NCBI RefSeq assembly: GCF_014873485.1
Contig: NZ_JADBDT010000001.1
Location: forward strand, 4,396,501 to 4,460,500
Length of the DNA stretch: 64,000 bases
From: Sphingopyxis sp. OAS728
GTDB taxonomy: Bacteria; Pseudomonadota; Alphaproteobacteria; Sphingomonadales; Sphingomonadaceae
Direction of reading: 5' to 3'
Every line of letters begins with the position of its first letter. The stretch's first letter is position 1. The notes under the pieces were generated by a model. It was not told the DNA's origin. It searched no databases and worked only from the letters and a program-made list of their open reading frames with translations. Positions 34,617 through 43,548 of the stretch are shown one piece after another. The position numbers and the translations under genes are program-made.

Positions 34617-36311
34617 TCAAGCGACCCGGCGGATATCGCCGGCTTGATCATCCGCATCCGCGATCCGGGTCTCCAGCACCGACGCCTCCAGGTTTTCGGG
34701 CTCGTTCGCGAGGCCTGCCTCTGCTGCCGCGGCGGCGAAATTGAAGGCATCGAATGCATCGCCGAACTCGTCGCGTCGCCGGTGCGAGATGCGCAGGGCG
34801 AAGCGCGATGTCGCCGCTTCGTTCAGCGCGCTCCGGAGCCGTGCCAGCGGCCGCGTGACCGCTGCCCCGCTGAGATATCCAACGATGATCACGGTCGCCA
34901 TGACGACGAGCGACAGCATCACAAGGAGGAAGCGCGTGTTGCTCGTCGCGGCCGAAAGTTCGTCGGTCCGCACGACGATATCGACTTTGCCGTAGCTGGT
35001 GCCGGCGTAATCGATCGGCCGGACGATGCGCATGCCCGAACCCTGGCTCTTGTCGGTATAGCTGGCTCCGGGCGTATTGCCTCCGGAGACCGGTCGTTCG
35101 GTCCTGGGCGGAGTGTAATATTTTCCGATCCGCCGCGGATCGCTCGCGGCGCGCACGACATTATCGGCATCGACAACCGTCAGCTGGCTTATCTCGCTGT
35201 CGTCGCTCGCGCTGTCTACGAAGGCCTGCAGCGCGCTCCAATCCTGCTCATCTACCGGCAAGCCCGCATTGTCGACCGCGACGACACCCGCGTTGCTCGC
35301 GACGAAGGTCGCGATCGTTTGACCGGACGTGACCGCCATCCGTTCGAACGCCTGTTCTTCGCGCGTCACGATGATCGATCCGCATAATGCAAGAACCGCG
35401 AGCGTCACCCCCGCAAGGAGGATCGGCAGCTTGAGGCGAAGCGACAGTCCGCGCCGCGCGGGCGTGCTTTCTTCGGTTGCGCTCAGCTCGCGCAGGATGG
35501 CGCTGCGCACCGCATCGCCGTCCGCGAAGCGCTGTTCGGGTTTCTTCGCAAGCAGCTTGTCGATGATGAAACTCAGCCCTGGCGGGCAATCGCTCGCCGC
35601 GCGTTCGATCGGCTCGACCCGTTCCTGCGCGATCTGGATTGCCAGCGTCGCCAGACCGATGCCGGGGAAGGCCGCTTTGCCCGTCACCATTTCGTAAAGC
35701 ACGATTCCGAGCGAGAAGAGGTCGGATCGATGATCGACAGGCAGGCTCAACGCCTGCTCCGGACTCATATAGCGCGGCGTTCCGATCATCTGTCCGAACT
35801 GCGTGCGCCCGAGCGGGTCACCGCTGCCATCGGAGTCCGGCTCGTCAATCCGCGCCACCCCGAAATCGACGAGTTTCGCGGTGCGTCCATCACTTGAGAG
35901 CAATATGTTGGACGGTTTGACGTCACGGTGGACGACACCGGTCCGGTGCGCATAGGCGAGCGCCCCGGCGAGCTGCTGCCCGAGCTTGAGCACGCGTTCA
36001 TATGGCATTCGGCCATTTATCTGGAGATGGGCGTCGAGAGGCTGCCCCTCGACGAGTTCCATGGCGATATAGGCGACGCCTTTCTCTTCCCCGACTTCGT
36101 AGATAGTCGCGATATTCGGATGGCTGAGGACGCCCGCGGCCCGGGCCTCGCGCAGGAACCGAACGTTGAGCGCGGCGTTGCGCGCATATTCGGGTTTGAG
36201 CACCTTGATGGCGACCTTGCGTCCGATGCTCGGGTCGACCGCCCGATAGACATCCGCCATCGCACCCTCGCCGAGACGGCCGTTGATCTGGTAGCGTCCT
36301 AGCGTGTTCAT
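34617..36311 (-). CDS. Membrane Ser/Thr protein kinase with periplasmic sensor and HAMP domain (PpkA-like)
   Basis: A 564-residue Hanks-type kinase. The kinase domain (1-270) is complete: LGEGAMADVY glycine loop, VAIK with K36, HRDVKPSN with catalytic D130, DFG with D149, and YMSPEQ. A transmembrane helix (about 305-325) leads to a ~145-residue extracytoplasmic sensor region (ISQLTVVDADNVVRAASDPR is dCache/PDC-like), then a second helix (LVMLSLVVMATVIIVGYLSG) and a HAMP-like segment. It probably phosphorylates the FHA partner in response to an external signal. Kinase-sensor-HAMP is an unusual order: the HAMP lies at the C-terminus. Confidence 0.9.
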   Translation of the reverse strand: MNTLGRYQINGRLGEGAMADVYRAVDPSIGRKVAIKVLKPEYARNAALNVRFLREARAAGVLSHPNIATIYEVGEEKGVAYIAMELVEGQPLDAHLQINGRMPYERVLKLGQQLAGALAYAHRTGVVHRDVKPSNILLSSDGRTAKLVDFGVARIDEPDSDGSGDPLGRTQFGQMIGTPRYMSPEQALSLPVDHRSDLFSLGIVLYEMVTGKAAFPGIGLATLAIQIAQERVEPIERAASDCPPGLSFIIDKLLAKKPEQRFADGDAVRSAILRELSATEESTPARRGLSLRLKLPILLAGVTLAVLALCGSIIVTREEQAFERMAVTSGQTIATFVASNAGVVAVDNAGLPVDEQDWSALQAFVDSASDDSEISQLTVVDADNVVRAASDPRRIGKYYTPPRTERPVSGGNTPGASYTDKSQGSGMRIVRPIDYAGTSYGKVDIVVRTDELSAATSNTRFLLVMLSLVVMATVIIVGYLSGAAVTRPLARLRSALNEAATSRFALRISHRRRDEFGDAFDAFNFAAAAAEAGLANEPENLEASVLETRIADADDQAGDIRRVA

Positions 36312-36362
36312 CGGACAGGCCCCTCTCGATGCGGTTGCGGGTTCAACGAATGGTTCACCTCG

Positions 36363-37109
36363 TTACTTCCTCGCTCTGACCGTCGCGGCGATCCGTTCAG
36401 CGCGGGCGAGGTCTGTCTTGATCGCGCTGTTTCCGGGATCGAGGACGGCAGCGCGGCGGAGAAGCTGAACCGCCTTGGCCGTCCCGCCCTTGTTAAGCGC
36501 GGCAAGCCCCTCGGTGCGCAGCCGCCGCGCGGCCGCTGGATCGGTACGGGCAGAGGGAGCGGGAGTCGCTGCTTGCGGCCGCGCCGGCTGCGCGCGCGAT
36601 GGCGCCGCACCCGGTCCCGGCCGGGCCGGAGCGGGCTGAGCGCGCCGTACCGGCGCGGGCGCGGTACCGGGAATGCGAAGCGTCTGCCCCGCTGCGAGCT
36701 GCATCGGCTTGGCAATGCCATTATATCGCGCCAGCTGATACGTCATGAGACGGTTGCCAAGGAAGCGATCCGCAAGCGCGGCGAGCGTGTCGCCCGGTTG
36801 CACCACATAGTCGAAGGATTTCGGTCCCAGGAGCTCGACAGGATCGCGCGTCACGGAATCCCGCAAGAGCGCGAGCGTCGCATTGTTGGGATCGCGCTTC
36901 AGCGACGATTTGATGAGCTTTCGCGCGGTGTCGGTGTCACCCAGATTCAAATATTCGGCGATCGTCTCGATATTCTGCGCGCTCGTTGCGGCCACCGCGC
37001 CGCTTTGAGGGCGCGGACCACTGGCGCATCCGGCAAGGGCAATGCTTGCCGCCAGAATCGCGGGACGGACGCTACGCCAGGGGCGGAAGCTGAAATAGGG
37101 GGAGGTCAT
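36363..37109 (-). CDS. LysM/TPR lipoprotein
   Basis: A 248-residue lipoprotein: the signal ends in ASIALAGC, a lipobox. Next comes a short helical repeat (IAEYLNLGDTDTARKLIKSS), a LysM domain (FDYVVQPGDTLAALADRFLG ... AAGQTLRIPG), a proline/alanine-rich linker, and a tetratricopeptide-like end (RTEGLAALNKGGTAKAVQLL). LysM binds peptidoglycan, so it should sit in the periplasm. It overlaps the EAL gene by four bases and precedes the kinase gene. It may deliver a cell-wall signal to the kinase; that role is inference. Confidence 0.88.
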   Translation of the reverse strand: MTSPYFSFRPWRSVRPAILAASIALAGCASGPRPQSGAVAATSAQNIETIAEYLNLGDTDTARKLIKSSLKRDPNNATLALLRDSVTRDPVELLGPKSFDYVVQPGDTLAALADRFLGNRLMTYQLARYNGIAKPMQLAAGQTLRIPGTAPAPVRRAQPAPARPGPGAAPSRAQPARPQAATPAPSARTDPAAARRLRTEGLAALNKGGTAKAVQLLRRAAVLDPGNSAIKTDLARAERIAATVRARK

Positions 37110-38719
37110 GCGGTTACTCTTTCGACAGGCTGGAACCCGGGTTCGACGCGGAGAAGCTTGCCAAGCCCCTCCCGGTCAGTGGCAAAGGCGAGGAAATCCT
37201 CGGGCGAGAGCGGCCGCGAAAAATAAAAGCCTTGAAAATGCGTACATCCGTGATGCCGCAACCAGCGATATTCGCTGGCGGTCTCGACCCCTTCGGCGAG
37301 CACCCTGATGTTGAGTCCGCGCCCAAGCGCGATGATGCTCTGGCAGATCGCCTGGCTTTCCGGCCGCCGGTCGACTTCCGTTACAAACTCCCGGTCGATC
37401 TTGATCTTGTCGAATGTCAGCTGACGCAATGTGCTGAAGCTCGAATAGCCGGTGCCGAAATCGTCGATTGCGATCCTGATGCCGAGTGCACGGATCTGGT
37501 CGAACATCCTGACGAGGCTGGCGTCGTTCGTGCTTGCCACGCCTTCGGTCAGCTCGATTTCCAGGCTGCCGGGCTCAAGCGCGTGATTGTGAAGCGTGCG
37601 CTTCAAACATTCGGTGAACTTCGGGCTGTGCAGCTGATTGGCGGATATATTGACCGCCACACGCATGGCTCCGGTCTGGCTCGCCTGCCAGTGGCTCGCC
37701 TCGCGTGCGGCAGCGTTGAGGACCCATAATCCTACATCCTCGGCAAGTCCCGCCGCCTCCACAACCGGAATGAAGATTGCCGGGGAAACTTTCCCGCGAA
37801 CGGGATGCTCCCAGCGCAGAAGCGCTTCAGCGCCGATGACGCTCCCCAATGTCGTATCGATCAGCGGCTGGTATGCGAGGTCGAACTCGTTTCGCATGAT
37901 CGCCGTGCGCAAGTCCTGTTCCAGCCCGTAGCGTTGCGCTTCCTGTGCGATAGACGCGGGACTGAATTCGTGGACCTCGTTCGGACTTCCGGTCGGGATT
38001 GCAAATGAGGCCAGCGTTTGCGCCAGGAGCGCAGAAGGCGCCGACCCATCCGGCAAAGAAGCGCAGCGGGTTGCGATCGTCGGCAATATCTCCCGGCCAT
38101 CGGCTGTCACGGTGCTCCCCAGCGCGTAGGCGATCGCATCCAGTTCCGAGCGCGCAATCGCCGGGTCGATATCGGGTCCATACCAAATCACGAACTGCGC
38201 CCGGTCGACGTGCGCAATGAGGCGCTCCGTCGGAACCATTCTGAGGATGCGCGAAACAGTTGCCAGCAAGACGCGCTCGGCCATGGCCGGGTCGAACCCG
38301 GCGAGCCGCTCGAAGTCCGCAACGGCCAGCGCGCCCACCAGCCCGCGGCGGTCTGCCTCCATCCGGAACAGAAGAGGCTCGCGCGTCGGCAGGCCGCTCA
38401 AGGCGTGACGTTCCGTGAGCCGATGTTTCATCGCGGAAAGCGCTGCTTCGAGCCCTTCCGTGTTTTCCTGCAGGCGATCGGCGATGCTGTGTTGCTGGCC
38501 TTGTCCCGAGATCGCTTCGATTCGCTGCGAAAGGGACCAGAGTTTCTGGTCGTGCCGCCACATCGAACCGATCCATCCGAGAGCGACAGCGGATGCAATC
38601 GCAGCGAAGAGGGGAACGCCGTTGGAACCGATATGGACAACGCAGGCGAGCGCCACGAACAGCAACGCGATAGCGACGCGGCGCACAAAAGTCGCGGATG
38701 AAGCCCCCTTGATCATCAT
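37106..38719 (-). CDS. Membrane-anchored degenerate GGDEF - EAL phosphodiesterase
   Basis: A 537-residue protein with two N-terminal transmembrane helices (about 15-52), a coiled segment and a degenerate GGDEF domain (HVDRAQFVIWY replaces the active RxGGDEF). The C-terminal EAL domain is intact: GAEALLRWEHP, VNISANQL, LEIELTEGV, and IAIDDFGTGYSSFSTLRQL. It should cleave cyclic di-GMP, perhaps regulated by GTP binding. It heads an operon with LysM lipoprotein, Ser/Thr kinase, FHA protein and PP2C phosphatase, with start-stop overlaps. Confidence 0.93.
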   Translation of the reverse strand: MMIKGASSATFVRRVAIALLFVALACVVHIGSNGVPLFAAIASAVALGWIGSMWRHDQKLWSLSQRIEAISGQGQQHSIADRLQENTEGLEAALSAMKHRLTERHALSGLPTREPLLFRMEADRRGLVGALAVADFERLAGFDPAMAERVLLATVSRILRMVPTERLIAHVDRAQFVIWYGPDIDPAIARSELDAIAYALGSTVTADGREILPTIATRCASLPDGSAPSALLAQTLASFAIPTGSPNEVHEFSPASIAQEAQRYGLEQDLRTAIMRNEFDLAYQPLIDTTLGSVIGAEALLRWEHPVRGKVSPAIFIPVVEAAGLAEDVGLWVLNAAAREASHWQASQTGAMRVAVNISANQLHSPKFTECLKRTLHNHALEPGSLEIELTEGVASTNDASLVRMFDQIRALGIRIAIDDFGTGYSSFSTLRQLTFDKIKIDREFVTEVDRRPESQAICQSIIALGRGLNIRVLAEGVETASEYRWLRHHGCTHFQGFYFSRPLSPEDFLAFATDREGLGKLLRVEPGFQPVERVTA

Positions 38720-39236
38720 CCAACGACGGTAAATTCTGTTTTGATACTAACTTCTTAAGCTGATCCTCGCCCTTTGTGCCGTCGCGGCACAGGTGCAGCG
38801 ACCGAAATGGAACGCGGCTATTCGATTATGCGGGAGAAAACCGGGATTCTTCGGCGCTCGTTCGGGGATGGCGCCTTGATGATCCGCCACCGATTAGCTG
38901 AGCGAAGTTAACATGAGTTATGACGATTTATTTTTTGGGTTTCGGAATTTCATCGCTTGTCCACCAGGTAGCTGTTCCGTCTTCAGGTCAAAAGCCGCCT
39001 CGCTCGCAGTATCGAAGCGGATTCGTTTCCAGGCAGTTGCGACGCACGTCGTCGTAATGGTGCGGTTGGCCACATAAACTTGCTCACCATTGGTTCGACC
39101 GCTTTCTACCTCGGCCGCTTCAAGGCTGCCGCACCGTAACCGGCGAAAGTTCATCTTCTGAGGTTTGATAGCAAGGCTGTCTTTCGTTCGATTTCCGGTG
39201 TGATAAAGGACGAGAGCGGGCAGTGCGGACGCCCGA
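38720..39236. other. Intergenic region upstream of the EAL operon and chromate transporter
   Basis: About 515 bases, less GC-rich than the flanks (AT-rich patches at 38715-38760 and 38910-38945), and expected to hold the EAL-operon promoter. One possible small minus-strand gene (38918-39154) is listed separately. Confidence 0.4.
38918..39154 (-). CDS. Possible small hypothetical protein
   Basis: A 78-residue frame starting MNFRRLRCGSLEAAEVESGR and ending in a basic tail (MKFRNPKNKSS). Only a weak AGAAG precedes the ATG. No family was recognised. Codon use is unlike that of the flanking genes, so this could be a chance frame. Confidence 0.3.
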   Translation of the reverse strand: MNFRRLRCGSLEAAEVESGRTNGEQVYVANRTITTTCVATAWKRIRFDTASEAAFDLKTEQLPGGQAMKFRNPKNKSS

Positions 39237-39299
39237 TCAGGCGACGACCTCGCCCAAGTTCCGCTCCACTATGCCGCCTTGCGGCAGGAGCGCGCTTGC

Positions 39300-40487
39300 A
39301 TGACGAACATTGAACCTTCTCCGCCGTCTCTCAGCCTCATCCGGCTGTTTCTCAAATTCCTGCGCTTTGGCTTTCTGGCCTTCGGCGGACCGGTCGCGCA
39401 AATTGCGATGGTGAGGCAGTCGCTCGTCGACGAGGAACGGTGGATTTCCTCGGCTCGCTTCAACCGACTGCTTGCGATCATGCAAATCCTCCCCGGGCCG
39501 GAGGCCCACGAGCTTTGCGTCCACCTCGGCATGCTGGCGCGCGGGCGCATCGGCGGACTGCTCGCGGGCCTCGGCTTCATGCTGCCCGGCTTCTTTCTCA
39601 TGCTGGCTGCCGCATGGGCCTATGACGAGTGGATTGCCGGCCAGCCAGGCATGGCCAGCGTCTTCTTCGGCGTTCAGATCGTCGTCCTCGCGATCATTCT
39701 TCGCGCCGTACATCGCATCGGCAGCCACGTTCTGGAGGACCATAGCCTCTGGGGTCTCGCAATTTCTAGCTTTCTGGCCACGCTCGCCGGCGTGCCCTTC
39801 TGGCTCCCGCTTATAGCGGCCGGGCTCGCCTACACATTTGCGGCGCAGCGCTGGGCCGCGCTCGCCATTCTCGCCGCCGCGGTCGGTCTTGCGATCCTGC
39901 TGCCGCGAGCCAGCGCCTTCGAGCCGGCCGCCCTTGTTGTCGCGTCTGGTCCGGCAACCACTGTCGCGCTCTTCCTCGCAGGTCTGAAGGGCGGGCTCCT
40001 GACTTTCGGCGGCGCCTATACCGCGATTCCTTATGTCCGTGCCGACACGGTTGGCCGGGGCTGGCTCTCCGACGCATCCTTTCTCGACGGTGTCGCGCTC
40101 GCGGGAATTCTCCCTGCGCCGCTCGTGATCTTCGCGACGTTCACGGGATATGTCGCAGGCGGCGGGAGCGGGGCGATCGCAATCACCGTCGGTATGTTCC
40201 TCCCGGCCTTCGCCTTCTCGCTGATCTTCTTCGAGCGTCTCGAAGCGGTGGTCGAACATCCCGCACTTCACCGCCTACTCGCGGGCGTTGCGGCCGCCGT
40301 CGTCGGGGTGATCACGGCGACGTTGATCCAGCTCGGCTGGTCGACGGCCGAGCGCGCATCGAGCCTCTGGCTGCCGGCTTTGCTCTTCATTGCGGCGCTC
40401 CTGCTCGTCTGGAAGCTCAAGGGCAAGTTCGTAACACCGGCGCTCGTCTTGGCGGGCGGTATTGCCGGTTGGTTCCTCGCGCTATAG
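39300..40487 (+). CDS. chrA: Chromate transporter ChrA
   Basis: A 395-residue membrane protein built of two homologous halves of about six helices. The half signatures are FLRFGFLAFGGPVAQIAMVR and GLKGGLLTFGGAYTAIPYVR, and the conserved LPGPEAHELCVHLGML region is present. It exports chromate using the proton-motive force. AGGAG sits nine bases before the ATG at 39300; the frame extends upstream but similarity begins after it. No chrB regulator is adjacent. Confidence 0.93.
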   Translation: MTNIEPSPPSLSLIRLFLKFLRFGFLAFGGPVAQIAMVRQSLVDEERWISSARFNRLLAIMQILPGPEAHELCVHLGMLARGRIGGLLAGLGFMLPGFFLMLAAAWAYDEWIAGQPGMASVFFGVQIVVLAIILRAVHRIGSHVLEDHSLWGLAISSFLATLAGVPFWLPLIAAGLAYTFAAQRWAALAILAAAVGLAILLPRASAFEPAALVVASGPATTVALFLAGLKGGLLTFGGAYTAIPYVRADTVGRGWLSDASFLDGVALAGILPAPLVIFATFTGYVAGGGSGAIAITVGMFLPAFAFSLIFFERLEAVVEHPALHRLLAGVAAAVVGVITATLIQLGWSTAERASSLWLPALLFIAALLLVWKLKGKFVTPALVLAGGIAGWFLAL

Positions 40488-40603
40488 CCTTGGAACGCCC
40501 GTTGATGCCTATGTCCGCCTCTTGGCCTCGTCGTACGGAAACTTGGTATCTCGCAAGGGCCGGCGGCCAAGGACTGCCGATCAGCGCATCTGCCCTGATC
40601 CTG

Positions 40604-42031
40604 CTATGGTCCCATGTCGGGGCCGCTGGGGCGCAGGCGGTGACCCTCGCTCTGGGGGAAGCCGAGCGCAGCTGACACGCGGTCGTTCCAGCCATAGGGA
40701 TCGGCGCGGATGACGGGCTCGCCTTGCTCGTCGAACAGCACCGTCTGGTAGGTCAGGCGGACCGGTATGGGACGCGGCAGGGGGACGAAGGTCTCCTTGC
40801 CGGTGGCCCGCGCCTTGTCCCAATCGGCGATCACGCCCTCGTCCTTCGCGAGCATCGCCGCGAAACCCAGTGCATCTTCGACCCGCACGCAGCCATGGCT
40901 GCGCTGGCGCTGCACCTCGCCGAACAGCGCCTTGGCGGGCGTGTCGTGAAGATAGATCTGATGCTCGTTCTGCATGTCGAACTTGACGAGCCCCAGCGAA
41001 TTTTTGGGTCCCGGCTGCTGGACGATCCAGCCATCCTTCCAGGCCATGTTGTTGCGGCGAAGATAGGCGGCGCCCTTGCCGGCAATCTCCTTGTTCTGGA
41101 TCGAGCGCGGTACCGTCCAGGTGGGGTTGGCGACGAGGCGGTAGATCGGCGATCCCAATTGCGGCGTCTCGGTCCCGGGTTTGCCGACGACGACCTTGCG
41201 CGTATCGGCAAGCTTGCCGTCCCGCCAATAAGCGAGGCGCGCCGAGGCGAGATTGACGTCGATGCGCGTTTCGGGCGGGTTGCGGTCGACCCAGCGCATG
41301 CGCTCCATCGCCACCGCGATCGCCCGTGCCCGGTCGGCGTCGGACAGGTTGAGGATTTCGAGCGCTTCGCTCCCGATCACGCCATCGGGCTTGATGCCAT
41401 AGTCGGCCTGCATGCGCCGCACGGCTTTCACCATCGCCGGGCTATAGCTCCCGCCGTCCGCCTCTGCGCGGCCGAGATAGTCTGACGCGACGAGCTGCCG
41501 CGCGATCGCGGGAATTCGTGGATCGCTACTGCCCGGTTCGATCGCTTTACCGGCATCGGGAATTGCGCTTTCCGTGCCGGTTTCCTGTTTGCTGAGCGCG
41601 AGATAGGCTTTCGAGAGCGCCTTGTAATTACCGTCCTGCGGCGCGAGGCCGGAGAGCCAGTCGTCGACCTCGCCCTTCGCGATCGCCTCGGCGAGACCGG
41701 CCTTCAAATCGGGCGCGGGACGCGGGACGCTGTAGATGCTGTTGAGCTTGGCGGGATCGGAAGCGCCGCGCGCGAGCGCCGATGCATAGCGAAGCGCCAC
41801 CTCGTTAAGCGCATTCTGGTCTCCGCTGCCTTCCGGCACGTCGAAGCGCATCCGGTCGAGACCGTGCGCCGCGCGCCGGGCGATGGCTTCGCGCAGCTGT
41901 TTCGCTGTTGCGTCGCTCCAGCGCGCATCCTCGATCGACGCGCCTGATTGTTGTGAATTGGTTGAAGCGTCGCATCCAGCGAGCGTGGCGGAAAGGGCAA
42001 GCAACGAACAGGCAATCACACCATAGCGCAC
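40604..42031 (-). CDS. L,D-transpeptidase, YcbB/LdtD-like lipoprotein
   Basis: A 475-residue protein with a lipobox signal (LLALSATLAGC). A helical region is followed by a peptidoglycan-binding-like segment (MQADYGIKPDGVIGSEALEI) and a YkuD catalytic domain with the HxxxxxxSHGCVRV active site (RQRSHGCVRVEDAL). It forms 3-3 cross-links in murein or attaches proteins to it in the periplasm. A second YkuD-type enzyme follows upstream at 42122 on the same strand, 90 bases away. Confidence 0.92.
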   Translation of the reverse strand: MRYGVIACSLLALSATLAGCDASTNSQQSGASIEDARWSDATAKQLREAIARRAAHGLDRMRFDVPEGSGDQNALNEVALRYASALARGASDPAKLNSIYSVPRPAPDLKAGLAEAIAKGEVDDWLSGLAPQDGNYKALSKAYLALSKQETGTESAIPDAGKAIEPGSSDPRIPAIARQLVASDYLGRAEADGGSYSPAMVKAVRRMQADYGIKPDGVIGSEALEILNLSDADRARAIAVAMERMRWVDRNPPETRIDVNLASARLAYWRDGKLADTRKVVVGKPGTETPQLGSPIYRLVANPTWTVPRSIQNKEIAGKGAAYLRRNNMAWKDGWIVQQPGPKNSLGLVKFDMQNEHQIYLHDTPAKALFGEVQRQRSHGCVRVEDALGFAAMLAKDEGVIADWDKARATGKETFVPLPRPIPVRLTYQTVLFDEQGEPVIRADPYGWNDRVSAALGFPQSEGHRLRPSGPDMGP

Positions 42032-42121
42032 GAAAATCTCCTTATGGTTCGAAGGAGATAACCCGGAAGGCGGGCGCGCGTTCCTGCTTGTTGATATCGA
42101 ACGGGGCCCGGCGCCAAATTG

Positions 42122-42811
42122 TCAGGCGCGCGCGGCGTAGAGAAGGCGGCCGGTGCCGAGGTGATCGAACACATCGTCGAGGCAGGCCTCCCCCACGGCA
42201 AAACAGCCCTGGCTGCGCCCCAGTTTTCCGTGCGCGCCGATCATGTCGGCATTGGCATACCAGGCGCCATGAATGACGATCGCACGCTCCATCGCATGAT
42301 CGTTCGTTGGGTCGAGGCCGGTTATCCGCTGCGACCGCCCATGCTGGCCGACATAATAGTCGCCGGTCACATAGGCGCCCTCACTCGACGCATTCGAACC
42401 CGAGACATTCGAGAATTTCTCGAGATAGCCGGTGTGCCGCGGATCCGAGCCGCTGCCGTGCGCGACGAGCAAGCGCGAAACCTTCCCGCTTTCGATATCG
42501 AGGAAATGGAAACGCTCCTCCGACGAGGGCGCCGCAAAATCGACGATTGCGATGCGGTCGCGGCGCCGAATATGTTTCGAATGCGTATCAAGCGCAGCGA
42601 GCGCCCGCCGCAACAAACGCGGGTCGAGCGCGCCGTCGCGAAGGGGCGGCGGCGGGGGTGGCGCGGACGCGGGCGCGGCCACGGCAATTTCGCGGCTTGG
42701 AACTGTGTTCACAAATGGCCCCGCTGCAGAGCGGGCGAGTGCGCCGACTGCGACCGCGGCACCCGAAATCATCATGGCCCGCCTGTCCAGTCGAAAAGGC
42801 TCTTTGGTCAT
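42122..42811 (-). CDS. Murein L,D-transpeptidase catalytic domain protein (PF13645-like)
   Basis: A 229-residue protein starting MTKEPFRLDRRAMMISGAAV, a twin-arginine-like signal, then a proline-rich linker. The catalytic domain shows RDRIAIVDFAAPSSEERFHF, GSNASSEGAYVTGDYYVG, AIVIHGAWYANADM and LGRSQGCFAVG with the presumed nucleophile cysteine. This is the YkuD-related family that lacks the usual SHGCxR. An open frame upstream to 43063 adds no similarity. It probably modifies peptidoglycan cross-links. Confidence 0.88.
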   Translation of the reverse strand: MTKEPFRLDRRAMMISGAAVAVGALARSAAGPFVNTVPSREIAVAAPASAPPPPPPLRDGALDPRLLRRALAALDTHSKHIRRRDRIAIVDFAAPSSEERFHFLDIESGKVSRLLVAHGSGSDPRHTGYLEKFSNVSGSNASSEGAYVTGDYYVGQHGRSQRITGLDPTNDHAMERAIVIHGAWYANADMIGAHGKLGRSQGCFAVGEACLDDVFDHLGTGRLLYAARA

Positions 42812-43548
42812 CGCCGCTATATAGGAGAGGCTCGCCGGGGTTGAAGAGCCTGCGCGAGCTGACTCTCGCCCGGACGGGTTGTGCCGTTCCGGGCGGCAGC
42901 CGAACCGTGTCGGGAAATATGCGCGGGCCGATGCGAGCCTCATTTGCGCTGGCCGCGACGAGGCCGGCATCGTCGGCAAGGTCGTCGAAATCGAGCTGGG
43001 GGCGCGTCGATCTTCGCATCGATCCTGGTCCGCCCATCGCGCTTCAGACCTTGGTAGTGGCACGGATCGTCGATCGGCCGATGGGGCGCCTCAGACGGTA
43101 GAAGAACCAGTTCTCGCCCTCGGGGGGGACGTCGCCGCCGGTATCGTCGCATTTTACGCGATTTCTTGGCCTGGCACGCGGATCCGATTTTCGGGCTGAT
43201 TGGCGAGAACTTCGCTCCGCGGGCCGCGAGGCATCGGGTGTAAGAATCCCGCCCAGGTCGGCGTCGCCGACGCCGCGGCCCCGGAAGCGGGGCTACCATG
43301 AGGCGCTTCGCGCAGCTGATGTCTCCGGCCGCGCCGGCGTCGATCGGTGCCGCCGTACCCGTTAATCGAGGGCGATCTTAATCAGTGACAGGATGGCGCC
43401 TATTTCTTGGCTGCGTCGCAACTATCGCTTCCAGCAAGCGTCAATGAGCATCGGCTGCGCAGCTGAACAGCACCTTCACCACCGTCGGAACCGCGAATTT
43501 TCCGGTTCCAAAAGCACGCCCGATTTGTTTGCGGGCGGGGAGATGTTT
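42812..43548. other. Region without a supported gene
   Basis: About 735 bases between the second transpeptidase and the SRPBCC gene. One minus-strand stretch (43044 to about 43240) reads like a coding C-terminus: KCDDTGGDVPPEGENWFFYR followed by RRPIGRSTIRATTKV and a stop, with a basic segment before it. It has no evident start or ribosome binding site and I cannot assign it to a family. The rest shows no gene. Confidence 0.4.

Noticed and set aside
32858..38719. A type VI secretion cluster
   Set aside because: Only the kinase, FHA and phosphatase regulators are present. No TssB/C sheath, VgrG, Hcp, ClpV or membrane-complex gene was found in the window.
39237..40271. A 344-codon charged protein on the minus strand
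   Set aside because: It lies antisense to the chromate transporter gene and has the extreme E/R/G/H composition of a shadow frame.
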